NCBI GenBank assembly: GCA_002712005.1
Contig: PASP01000013.1
Coordinates: 20,513 to 84,512 of the forward strand
DNA: 64,000 nt
Origin: Halobacteriovoraceae bacterium
GTDB taxonomy: Bacteria > Bdellovibrionota > Bacteriovoracia > Bacteriovoracales > Bacteriovoracaceae
Reading direction: 5' to 3'
Part shown: one piece after another, positions 18,155 through 28,100 of the stretch
How positions within the stretch are numbered: position 1 is the first letter of the stretch
Layout: every line of letters starts with the position of its first letter
Notes under the pieces: generated by a model
Database searches by the model: none
What the model was told of the DNA's origin: nothing
The model's input: only the letters and a program-made list of their open reading frames with translations
Position numbers and translations under genes: made by a program

Positions 18155-21100
18155 TTGATTAAGAAGTTTGGTACTAACATTATCGAGAACTTTCTCCAAA
18201 GTTCTCAAGAGATCGCCCTCTCTAATTTTGAGGGGAGAAAGTATACCTATCTTCAATTAATCGAATTATCTGGCCGAATTGCTAGGGAGATAAATAAGCG
18301 CACCCAGCTTCATGATCGCACAATTGTCTTAATGGAGAGGGATGTTGAAGCTATCGCAGCCTGTGTTTCCAGTTTTCTATCGCATTCGATTTATGTGCCC
18401 CTCGAAGTAGAGGATCCCATAGATAGAATAAAATATATTATCGAAGATAGTGATCCTAAAGTTATTCTTTGTGATGATCATACAGAAAGAAGACTTGCTC
18501 TAAATGCTCCTGATCTACTTTCTTCTCTCACTGTCATCAACGTCTCTCGTTTTGATTGGAAAGAGCACAATTCAATTGATGGATTTAAATTAGAAGAAGA
18601 ACTTTTCTCCCTATCGTCTCTGTTAAAGACAAAAGAACTTGGTTATATGATTTATACATCAGGGACAACGGGAAGACCGAAAGGGGTTTTAATTCCTGAA
18701 GAAAATTTAAATGATTTGATGGAATGGACCTTAGATCATACTTTGGCAGCAAAAACGAAGAAAACACTTCAATTCTATTCTCATGGTTTTGACCCATCTT
18801 TACTTGAAATTTTCTCTACTCTTCTTGCTGCACAAGAATTGATTATTGCTGGCGGGCATCTTAAAAAAGATTTAGAACAATTGGTACATAAGATCGTTGA
18901 TTTTAAAATCGAGCGCTTATTCATTCCTATTTCCTTAGTTCAAATGATTGCTGATGAGTTTCAAGACTCAGACTTATTCCGAAATAATTCTCACCTCAAA
19001 GAGATTAATTGCGGTGGGGATAGAATGGTGATCAGTGCTTCTCTAAGAAAGTGGGTTAAAAATATTAATAACTCTAGAAAAGAAAAAGACTACCTGATTC
19101 TTAATAATCAATATGGTCCTACGGAAGCTACAATTATGGTGAGTCAGGAATCCCTTACGGGTGATCCTTCATTGTGGCCAGAGTCTCCTTCTCTAGGGCG
19201 ACCTATTTCAGGCGTTGATTTTCATATCCTAGGAAAAGATCTTTTACCTTTAGAATATGGAGAAAAGGGAACACTCTATATTGGAGGAAATCTTCTCGCT
19301 AAGGAATACTGGAATAATCAGGATCTAACGAAGAAATCCTTTATTCAAGCACCCTTTTTGGATAATTCAAGAATCTACAATACAGGAGACTCGGCATCTT
19401 TAAATCATGATGGGACATTACAATTTTTTGGAAGAGAAGATCATCAAGTCAAAATTAATGGTTTAAGAGTCGAATGTAGTGAAGTTGAAAATGTAGTAAG
19501 AGATATACTATCTGAAAATGAATTTAATTATGATGAAGTCGTCGTAATTCTTTGTCATCGAAATTCAAGAAAATATCTAGCTTGTGCCATTCGAAATCGA
19601 TCCCTATCTTCTCCTATACAAGAAGAAGACGAAAGTAACCTTATTTTGCCCACTCTTAAGAAGGGACTTGTCGATAGATTGCCAAGTGGAATTAGACCTA
19701 GCTCAATAAAAGTCCTCAATGAGCTCCCCCTTAGTTCTAATGGAAAGATTGATCGAGCTGAATTAGAAAAGATTTTTAATAGAGACTTCACTACAAATGG
19801 ATTGGAATCCATAGAATCAAATCAAGAAGAAGTGTCCGATGGTAATTCATCTCATGATCTAAAAGAAATCCTCCTCTCTCAAAGTAGGATCGTCAGCTCT
19901 CATAGCACCTTAGATTACGAGATCAGTCTCTTTGATCAAGGTTTAACTTCTTTGCAAGGAATTCAGCTTGTATTTAAATTGAATCAGAAGCTAAAGCGGG
20001 AGGGATTTAATTGTGAGCTTCACATATCTGATCTCTATGAGTTCCCTATACTTAAAGACCTCGAAAATCATCTCACTCAATCACTGAATCCTAAATCTAC
20101 AGAGGCACCAATAAGTAAAGATGCCTTGTCTCAAAATAAAAAGAATAGGCCAAACAATCGCAAGGTTGCCATAGTTGGAGTCAGTTGTCGTTTTCCTGGT
20201 GCTGAAAACTTTAATGAATTTTGCAAGTTGATTCTTGAAAATAGATCGGCCATCGAAAGATTCTCTCTTTCTGATATTATTCATCCTTCTCAGCAAAAAA
20301 GTAAGCTAGAGAAGAACTTTGTTCCGGCCCGAGGAGTTTTAAAGAAGATTGATTATTTTGCTGCTGAGAAGTTTAAAATTTCTCCAAGAGTGGCAGAAGT
20401 TATGGATCCTCAGATGAGACTTCTTTTAGAACAAGCCTATGATGCTTTAGAGTTTGCTCAGACTATCAATCGTGAAACTATGGGTGTCTATTGTGGAATG
20501 AGTAATAATACCTATATTGATCAAGTCGAGCAGCTTAATCCAGAGAAATGTGATCAAGTCGGTCGTTGGAATCTTGCTACTTTAAATGAAAAAGATTATA
20601 TCGCGACTCAAGTAGCTCATAAATTAGATCTGAAAGGCCCTGCCCTTTCTATTCACACGGCTTGCTCAACAAGTTTAGTCGCAATGATTCAAGGGGCTAG
20701 GGCGATTCAAAGTGGAGAATGTGATTCTGCTCTTTGTGGCGGTGTCCATATAGATTCTCGACATAGAATAGGCCATCTCTATCAGGAAGGATCAATTTTT
20801 TCCAAAGATGGACTATGCTCTCCCTATGATGAGAATGCTTCAGGTACTCTATTTAGTGATGGTGTCGGGGTCGTTATCTTAAAAGACTACGATCTTGCTT
20901 TAGCAGACGGAAATCTTATTTTAGGAACGATTGCGGGTTGCGGTCTAAATAATGATGGTGGTCATAAAACTTCTTTTAGTGCTCCGAGTGTTGTAGGGCA
21001 AAGAGATGTCATTTCTAAAGCTCTTGATGAAGCGCATATTTCATTAGAGGACCTATCTTTTATTGAAGGACATGGGACAGCGACTCCGATTGGTGATCCC

Positions 21101-24100
21101 ATTGAGGTACAAGCTTTAACCAAAGCTTTTGAACTTAGAGGTGCCCATCTTCAGTCTTCCAATAAAGTCACGCTCTCAAGTGTTAAATCTCAAATCGGTC
21201 ACACGGTTGCTGCAAGTGGTGTGGCAGGGGTTATTAAGGCCCTTATTTGTTTAAATCACTCCATAGAGCCTGCAACAGCGAATTTTGAAAAAGAGAACCC
21301 TCTGTTAAATTTAGCAAAAACTCCCTTTCAAGTCTTAAAGAGGCATAAATATAATTCAAGTGATAAACGTCGCTTCTGTGGTGTATCGTCATTTGGAGTT
21401 GGGGGAACTAATGCTCATATTATTATAGAGCGAGGTCAAACTCTTTCTAAAGAAGTCAAGTTAAACGAAGAAGGGAGTCGTCCCTTAATTTTTCCCTTCT
21501 CTGCTTCTAGTGATGAACATTTAAGGAAGGACTTGATAAATTTTTGTAAAGATAGAAGAGAATCCCATTTTCCTTTTTCTTTAGAAGAATTATCTTATTC
21601 TTTGGTTCAAAGAGAAATGCTTAAAGGGCCTATCCAAAGAGAATTCTCATACAGAGCATTCTTTGTTGCTAAAAGCTTCGAAGAATTAGAGAAAAAGATT
21701 TTCAATGAAATAAAGAGTACAAAAGAATTCAAGAAAGTCGCGAATATATCCCATTTTGTAATGGCCTCACCTGGTCAAGGAACTCAGTATTTACGCCTTG
21801 GAAGTGATTTATATAAAAATCATGGAATTTTCAAAGAACTCATTGATAAAAGTTGTCAGATCTATCGTGAAGAATTCTCTATAGATTTACTACCTGTGTT
21901 TTTGAATAATGAAAGTGGACTCATTCACTTTACCCAATATACCCAACCTTGTTTATTCATCTACCAATATGCACTTCTTAAACTTATGGAATCGCTTGGT
22001 ATAAAGGGGGATTACTATATTGGTCACTCTATTGGTGAGTTTTCATTAGCTTTAATTAGAGGGATATTTTCTCTTCGAGACTCTTTGAAGATCGTTGGGA
22101 TTAGGGCCCAGCTCATGGGAGAGTTACCTTCTGGTTCTATGCTTTCTATTCGTGCGAATGAGCACCTTGTTCAGAACTATTTAGATGAATTTAAAAGGAT
22201 AAGCAAAAATAATGATACTCATCATTTGTCCATCGCAACTATGAATTCAGATGAACTCTGTGTTGTTGGGGGAGAGGATGAACTCATTCAAAAATTTGCA
22301 AGATTTTTAGAAGAGAAAAAGATTTTAGTTAGAGGGCTCAAAACCTCTCATGCCTTTCATACTCCTTCTATGAATTCAATTCTTCCTGCTTTTGAAAGCT
22401 CGATAAGAACGATGACACTTCAAGAGGGGCGAGGAATTCAAGTTCCAAGCTCAAAGCAGAAATTATCTCTGTCTGATCCTATTTATTGGGTTCAACACAT
22501 TACATATCCGGTTGATTTTAATTCAGCATCTCAGAAACTGGCACAGATTCTAGAAAATGAGGGAGATAAGTCTGTTCTTATTGATATGGGGCCTCGCTCC
22601 ATAATGAACCCATTACTTAAGAAAATCCCTTTTGCATTAATCGCACCGTTGAATCGAGGAAAGCAGGAATCTGAAAATATTGATCTTTTGGAAACCATTG
22701 GGAAAATCTGGAATCATGGTGCAGAAGTTAATTTAACTAAGCTCTTCGTTAATTTAGGATTTGCAGGCAAGTCTCCTTCCTGGCAATATTTACCAACTCC
22801 ACCTTTACTAAGAAAGTCATACTGGGCTGCCCATCCCATTTCAAATGATGAAATTCAAGTCAACAATCTAACTTATAGAAAATCTCTGGAATCTAAAGAG
22901 GATATTATGAATTCTTTTACTCATGAAGTTCACAATTTTATTGAAGAAAAATCTGGTTTTTCAGAACTTGATACACAGTCAAGTTTTTTAGAACTCGGAC
23001 TTGATTCCTTATTACTGACTCAATTAGCTATTGACTTAAAAAATGAGTATGAAGTTGAAATTGGATTTAGAGATCTCATGGATTCAATTGATACCATAGA
23101 GAAATTATCAAAACACTTATTAGAAATAAATCCTAATCTCGTGGCCAAATTTACCTCGACTCAGGAAAATAATAGAGAAATAATAGGGGAGACGAAGGGG
23201 GCAAGTCATGTAAATCCCTTAACTTCTGAAACGCATAAAACTAGCGATATTTCCTCTGTTCAAGAATACAAAGGTGAAAACCCTAATCTAGATTCCAGTA
23301 GAAAGAGTAATCGGCCCTTAAGGCAACCGGTATCATCAATGAGTATAGGCGGCGCTAATGTAGAATCCATAATCCATTCTCAGATGGAACTCATGAAAAT
23401 GCAGCTCGAAGTTTTATCTGGAGCTCAGGTTAGTATTTCTGACTCTACTCAAACTACGATTGAAAATAATTCTTTCGAGCCGAGTGCCCAAAGTACTTCT
23501 AAAGAAGTAAACATTCAAAGCACAGGGCCATCTCATGTTAATAAGGACACCTCTGATTCGAGTGAAGAGGAAGAAGTTAAGGCAACGGTTAATACTTCTA
23601 AGCAAGCCTTTGGTGCTCAGGCGCGGGTCAATACCATTAAAGAAAAGAGCGATGTAAATATCTCTCAAAGTGTCCAAATGATAATTGATACTTATTGCCG
23701 AAAAACTGCTGCATCTAAGTCATATACTCAAAAGTACAGAAAAGTGAATGCTGATCCAAGGGTTGTGACGGGATTTAGACCTGAGGTAAAAGAATTAACC
23801 TATCCTATTGTTGTAAATCGCTCTAAAAATCAAAGATTATGGGATATTGATGGTAACGAGTATATTGATGTTACTTGCGGATTTGGTTCAAATTTCTTTG
23901 GAAATCAAAATAAGAGAATCAATGAAGCTCTTCATGATCAACTCGATCGTGGTTTTGAAATTGGTCCTCAGCATGAGTTGGCGGGAGAGTGTGCAGAACT
24001 TCTTTGTGAACTCACAGGAAATGAAAGGGCTGCCTTTTGTAATACGGGTTCTGAAGCTGTTTTAGGTGCGTTGAGAATTTCGCGAACGATCACAGGGCGT

Positions 24101-25165
24101 AAGAAAGTGGTCATGTTTAAAGGCTCTTATCATGGAATAAATGATGAGGTGATTGTTCGTCCTGGAGGAAAAAAACAAGAGGGAATGGCCCTTCCGGCTG
24201 CTGCAGGTATTAATCCCACAGCGACCAAAGATATGATTCTTCTCGATTATGGAACTCAGGAGTCATTGGACTATGTAAGAAAAAATGCACATGAATTGGC
24301 CGCTGTTATAGTTGAGCCTGTTCAAAGCCGTCGTTCTGATTTTAGACCTAAGGAATTTCTAAAAGAAATTCGTCAAATTACGCAAGAATCTAATACGGCC
24401 TTTATTTTCGATGAAGTGATTACAGGATTTCGTATAGCCCTTGGTGGGGCACAAGAATACTTCGGGATACGAGCAGATCTTGTAACCTATGGGAAAATTA
24501 TTGGTGGTGGTATGCCGATAGGTATCGTTAGTGGCCGCTCTAAATTTATGGATGCTCTTGATGGGGGTGACTGGCGCTTTGGAGATGATAGTGCTCCAAC
24601 AACGGCAATCACGTACTTTGCAGGAACTTTTGTTCGTCATCCTTTAGCACTGCGTGCACTCAAAGAAGCTCTTCTTATTTTGAAAGAAGGGGGGAAGTCT
24701 CTATATTACGGAATAAATCAGAGGGCCCAAAATTTTGTTGATCAGCTTAATCTTATTGCTGATGCTTTAGATGCTCCTATTAAAGTGGATAATTTTGGTG
24801 GCGTTTTAAAACCTCGTTTTACGGATACAGGTAAGAATAATGACTTACTCTTTGCTCTTTTAAGAATAGAAGGGGTTCATTGCTACGATGGTTTTCCATG
24901 GTTTGTAACCTTAGGTCACGAAGAAGGAGATCTTGAGGAGGTCGTTAAGAAATGGAAGAAATGTATCTTAGAGATGCAAAGACTCTCATTATTTCCCCAA
25001 AGCACTAATCAAGACTATAGGAAATTGGATCACCTTGAAAAAGAGATTCAAATTGAAAATGGTTCTTCCACTCATCGCGATCAGCTAGATAGAGATAACT
25101 TAATGAAAGAAAACCGTAATTCTGAAGTCAAAAACCAAGTTAACAATCTGGGAATTAAGAAGTAG
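18155..25165 (+). CDS. Hybrid NRPS-PKS megasynthase: A-T-KS-AT-T-aminotransferase
   Basis: This 2336-residue synthase has these domains in order. Adenylation is ~10-535, with core YTSGTTGRPKG at ~166, YGPTEA at ~319 and NGKIDR at ~529. The first carrier domain has Ser599 (QGLTSLQ). The ketosynthase starts ~669 with Cys837 (HTACSTS), His973 and His1016. The acyltransferase has GHSIGE (Ser1292) and HAFH at 1399-1402, which points to malonyl-CoA. The second carrier domain has Ser1618 (LGLDSLL). After a Ser/Glu-rich linker comes a class III PLP aminotransferase, ~1840-2290, with Lys2114 (TYGKIIGGG). There is no ketoreductase or dehydratase, so the beta-keto product would be transaminated, as in iturin-type synthases. 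The start is TTG 18155 with AGGA 7 bases upstream; an in-frame TAG at 18143 rules out an earlier start. The A-domain Asp (FDPSLLE) suggests an amino acid substrate, identity unknown. Confidence 0.93.
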   Translation: MIKKFGTNIIENFLQSSQEIALSNFEGRKYTYLQLIELSGRIAREINKRTQLHDRTIVLMERDVEAIAACVSSFLSHSIYVPLEVEDPIDRIKYIIEDSDPKVILCDDHTERRLALNAPDLLSSLTVINVSRFDWKEHNSIDGFKLEEELFSLSSLLKTKELGYMIYTSGTTGRPKGVLIPEENLNDLMEWTLDHTLAAKTKKTLQFYSHGFDPSLLEIFSTLLAAQELIIAGGHLKKDLEQLVHKIVDFKIERLFIPISLVQMIADEFQDSDLFRNNSHLKEINCGGDRMVISASLRKWVKNINNSRKEKDYLILNNQYGPTEATIMVSQESLTGDPSLWPESPSLGRPISGVDFHILGKDLLPLEYGEKGTLYIGGNLLAKEYWNNQDLTKKSFIQAPFLDNSRIYNTGDSASLNHDGTLQFFGREDHQVKINGLRVECSEVENVVRDILSENEFNYDEVVVILCHRNSRKYLACAIRNRSLSSPIQEEDESNLILPTLKKGLVDRLPSGIRPSSIKVLNELPLSSNGKIDRAELEKIFNRDFTTNGLESIESNQEEVSDGNSSHDLKEILLSQSRIVSSHSTLDYEISLFDQGLTSLQGIQLVFKLNQKLKREGFNCELHISDLYEFPILKDLENHLTQSLNPKSTEAPISKDALSQNKKNRPNNRKVAIVGVSCRFPGAENFNEFCKLILENRSAIERFSLSDIIHPSQQKSKLEKNFVPARGVLKKIDYFAAEKFKISPRVAEVMDPQMRLLLEQAYDALEFAQTINRETMGVYCGMSNNTYIDQVEQLNPEKCDQVGRWNLATLNEKDYIATQVAHKLDLKGPALSIHTACSTSLVAMIQGARAIQSGECDSALCGGVHIDSRHRIGHLYQEGSIFSKDGLCSPYDENASGTLFSDGVGVVILKDYDLALADGNLILGTIAGCGLNNDGGHKTSFSAPSVVGQRDVISKALDEAHISLEDLSFIEGHGTATPIGDPIEVQALTKAFELRGAHLQSSNKVTLSSVKSQIGHTVAASGVAGVIKALICLNHSIEPATANFEKENPLLNLAKTPFQVLKRHKYNSSDKRRFCGVSSFGVGGTNAHIIIERGQTLSKEVKLNEEGSRPLIFPFSASSDEHLRKDLINFCKDRRESHFPFSLEELSYSLVQREMLKGPIQREFSYRAFFVAKSFEELEKKIFNEIKSTKEFKKVANISHFVMASPGQGTQYLRLGSDLYKNHGIFKELIDKSCQIYREEFSIDLLPVFLNNESGLIHFTQYTQPCLFIYQYALLKLMESLGIKGDYYIGHSIGEFSLALIRGIFSLRDSLKIVGIRAQLMGELPSGSMLSIRANEHLVQNYLDEFKRISKNNDTHHLSIATMNSDELCVVGGEDELIQKFARFLEEKKILVRGLKTSHAFHTPSMNSILPAFESSIRTMTLQEGRGIQVPSSKQKLSLSDPIYWVQHITYPVDFNSASQKLAQILENEGDKSVLIDMGPRSIMNPLLKKIPFALIAPLNRGKQESENIDLLETIGKIWNHGAEVNLTKLFVNLGFAGKSPSWQYLPTPPLLRKSYWAAHPISNDEIQVNNLTYRKSLESKEDIMNSFTHEVHNFIEEKSGFSELDTQSSFLELGLDSLLLTQLAIDLKNEYEVEIGFRDLMDSIDTIEKLSKHLLEINPNLVAKFTSTQENNREIIGETKGASHVNPLTSETHKTSDISSVQEYKGENPNLDSSRKSNRPLRQPVSSMSIGGANVESIIHSQMELMKMQLEVLSGAQVSISDSTQTTIENNSFEPSAQSTSKEVNIQSTGPSHVNKDTSDSSEEEEVKATVNTSKQAFGAQARVNTIKEKSDVNISQSVQMIIDTYCRKTAASKSYTQKYRKVNADPRVVTGFRPEVKELTYPIVVNRSKNQRLWDIDGNEYIDVTCGFGSNFFGNQNKRINEALHDQLDRGFEIGPQHELAGECAELLCELTGNERAAFCNTGSEAVLGALRISRTITGRKKVVMFKGSYHGINDEVIVRPGGKKQEGMALPAAAGINPTATKDMILLDYGTQESLDYVRKNAHELAAVIVEPVQSRRSDFRPKEFLKEIRQITQESNTAFIFDEVITGFRIALGGAQEYFGIRADLVTYGKIIGGGMPIGIVSGRSKFMDALDGGDWRFGDDSAPTTAITYFAGTFVRHPLALRALKEALLILKEGGKSLYYGINQRAQNFVDQLNLIADALDAPIKVDNFGGVLKPRFTDTGKNNDLLFALLRIEGVHCYDGFPWFVTLGHEEGDLEEVVKKWKKCILEMQRLSLFPQSTNQDYRKLDHLEKEIQIENGSSTHRDQLDRDNLMKENRNSEVKNQVNNLGIKK

Positions 25166-25174
25166 TAGCTTTTG

Positions 25175-28100
25175 ATGGACACACCTCGAATGGAAATGGA
25201 TATAGATTCAAGCATCTTTGTTGAAACGACAGGGGAGCAAAGAGAAATTTGGAACTCATGTCAGTTCGATCCTTTATCGACACTCTGTTTTAATGAATCC
25301 ATTACATTAAAATTTTCTGGTGTATTAAATGAGACGTCTCTTTTTGAAGCTATAAATCAAGTTGCACAAAGGCATTCCTCTTTACGTTCAACTTTTTCTA
25401 AAGATGGGATTTATATGATCGTTCACGATCATAAAAATCCTGAATACAGAGAATTCAAATATAAGAGTCTAAGAGATATTGAGACTCTTAAAGAAGAAGA
25501 AGCAAAAAGAATCTTTGATTTAGAAAAAGGCCCGCTTTTTAGGGCGACTCTTATAAGGCCTGAAGGAGATGGTGATACCTATCTTATTTTAAGTGCCCAT
25601 CACATCATATGTGATGGTTGGAGTTGGGCGATCATAACCCATGATCTAGGGCATTTTTATAATGCTCATATTGAACAGGTTTATAAACCTCTAGATTTAG
25701 CTGATCAGTATTGGAAGTATGCAAATTATAAAAATCAACTTAACTCTTCAGAGGATTTAAATTATTGGAAAGATATTTTCAGCGTTGAACAACAAGTTAT
25801 TGATTATAATAATTCTGCGAAACGCCCTGAATTTAGAACCTTTCAATCAGCTAGACTTGATACACGGATGAAAAAATCCACAATCATTGAGCTAAGAAAA
25901 AAGGCCCGTTCAGAAGGGGTCACTCTCTATCAATATCTTCTTACTTCTTTCTTTCATACTTTAGAGATGAAAACTAAGAAGAACGATCATACAGTAGGTA
26001 TTTCTCAAGCTGGACAAACAAATCCCTCTTTTTCTTCGGTAGTTGGTCATTGTGTGGGACTTCTTCCTATTCGACTAAAATATGATTCTTCCTATTTGGA
26101 TTATTCATCAAAATTACAGATGGTTAAAAAAGTGATTTTAGCTGCTCAGAAACACTCTCAAGTTTCTTTTGGAGAAATTTGTGAAGCTGTAAGCTTAAAG
26201 AGAGATCCTTCACGTATTCCACTCGTTCCTATAACTTTTAATCTTGATATCCAACCTGTGGGGCAGGGGCTTCAATTTAATAATCTTTCTACTTCCTTTA
26301 CTACTAATCCTCGTTACTACGAGAATTTTGAGATGTTTATTAATTTCACACTTATTGGTGATGAAGCGACGATTGAAAACCAGTACAATACAGACTTATA
26401 TAGTTCGGAAGAGGTTGATAATTTACAAAGTAATTTCATCTCATTTTTAGACTTTCTTGCAAAAAATGGTAAAGCCGAAGAGTTTAATTTTGATTTTGAT
26501 TATCATTCTCAACCTAGCTCTCAATCTGAAATAATAGGTTTGGGCAATGATTCTAGTCAAAAGGACCATGTCACACTAAAGAAAGATGATCGAGTTGAAA
26601 ATACCGCAGGAAATACCCACGAAAATACCGATGAAAAAGAGCATTTAAAAGACTATAAAGATCTCTATTCTATCCTAAGTCATATTTGGCAAGAAGTTCT
26701 TCACGTACCAGAAATTAAGGCAGAAGATGGATTCTTCTCATTGGGAGGACATTCTCTTCTCGTTACTCAAGTTCTCATTAAAATAGAAAATAAATTATCG
26801 ATTAAATTGTCGATGAAAGATCTCTTTTTAAATCAGAAATTTTCATCCTTCGTGGATATTGTCTTACAAAAAAAACTTTCTCTTACAAAGAAGGAAAATA
26901 AGCCCCAAAAGTCACTCGTTGAGCCTCAGAGTAAATCTAAAGTAGAGGTCAAATCCCTTAATCTTCAGGAAAGTGGTCTTTCCCACCAGCAAAAAAGAAC
27001 CTGGTTATTTCAAAAACTCAATTCCGAAAGTAGTTTATTTAATTTACCTTCTCTCTTTGAGTTCTATGGCGATTTGGATCAGGATTTATTCTTAAAAGCA
27101 ATTGAAAGAGTTATAGATTCTCATATCCTACTTCAAAGTTCACTCCAAGAAAATAGGGGAAGACCTTATTGGCAAAGGGAGGAAGATTCTCTTTCTTTAG
27201 AATGTATTGATTTAAATGCTCTCTATCCTAATCACTCACGATCTGAAGTCATTAAGGAACTCACACATAAGCATACTAAAGAGGCGAATACACTAATGCC
27301 TCTTGCTAATAGACTCTATGATTTTAAGATTTATTCTTTTAAGGATAGGAATCGACCTAACGACACGAAAAAGAGCTTATTTCTCGCTCAGAAAATTCAT
27401 CATATTATCTGGGATGGTTGGTGTTATGATATCTTCTTATCCGAGTTGGAATTTCACTACCAAGAACTCTTAGCTGGTCGTGAGCTGAAGAAGTCTTTAG
27501 ACATTAATTACTTTGATTATGTCTCCTGGCAAAATGAGCTGAGTTCAAAAGAGTCTTATAAAGAGAGCTTAAATTACTGGAAGAAAGAATTTAAAACTCT
27601 AGCAGATCCTCTAGAGCTTCCCATGAAGTCAGGTCATATAAGAAAAACAAAGGAATTTAATGGCAAGTCTTTTATCATCGTGTGGCAAGAAGAAGAGATA
27701 CAGCCCCTTGAAGCTGTAGCGAAGAAAGAGGGAACAACCCTTTATAATCTTCTTCTTTGTGCTTTTAAGCTCTTTCTTATTCGTTATTCTGGCCAATACG
27801 ACATTGTGGTAGGAACTCCACTGCGAGGGAGAGATCGTGAAAACTTCGATAAGATTATTGGATTCTTTGTAAATAATGTCGCTATTAGAACACAAATCAA
27901 TTCTGATATGACCGTTGCTGAATGTTTGAAAGCTGTGAGTTATAAAACGGCCATGGCCTTTGAACATGGTTTAATTCCCTTTGACGAAGTTGTTCGCCAT
28001 AGCCCAAGCAAAGAACTGCGAGATAATACTCGTACACCCTTGTATCAAGCTTTCTTCATGTATCAAGATGCTACAAATCGTAATCCAACTTTTAATGGAT

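Noticed and set aside
24359..24640. Antisense open frame inside the aminotransferase domain
   Set aside because: It is entirely within a conserved domain of the megasynthase and has no independent coding evidence.
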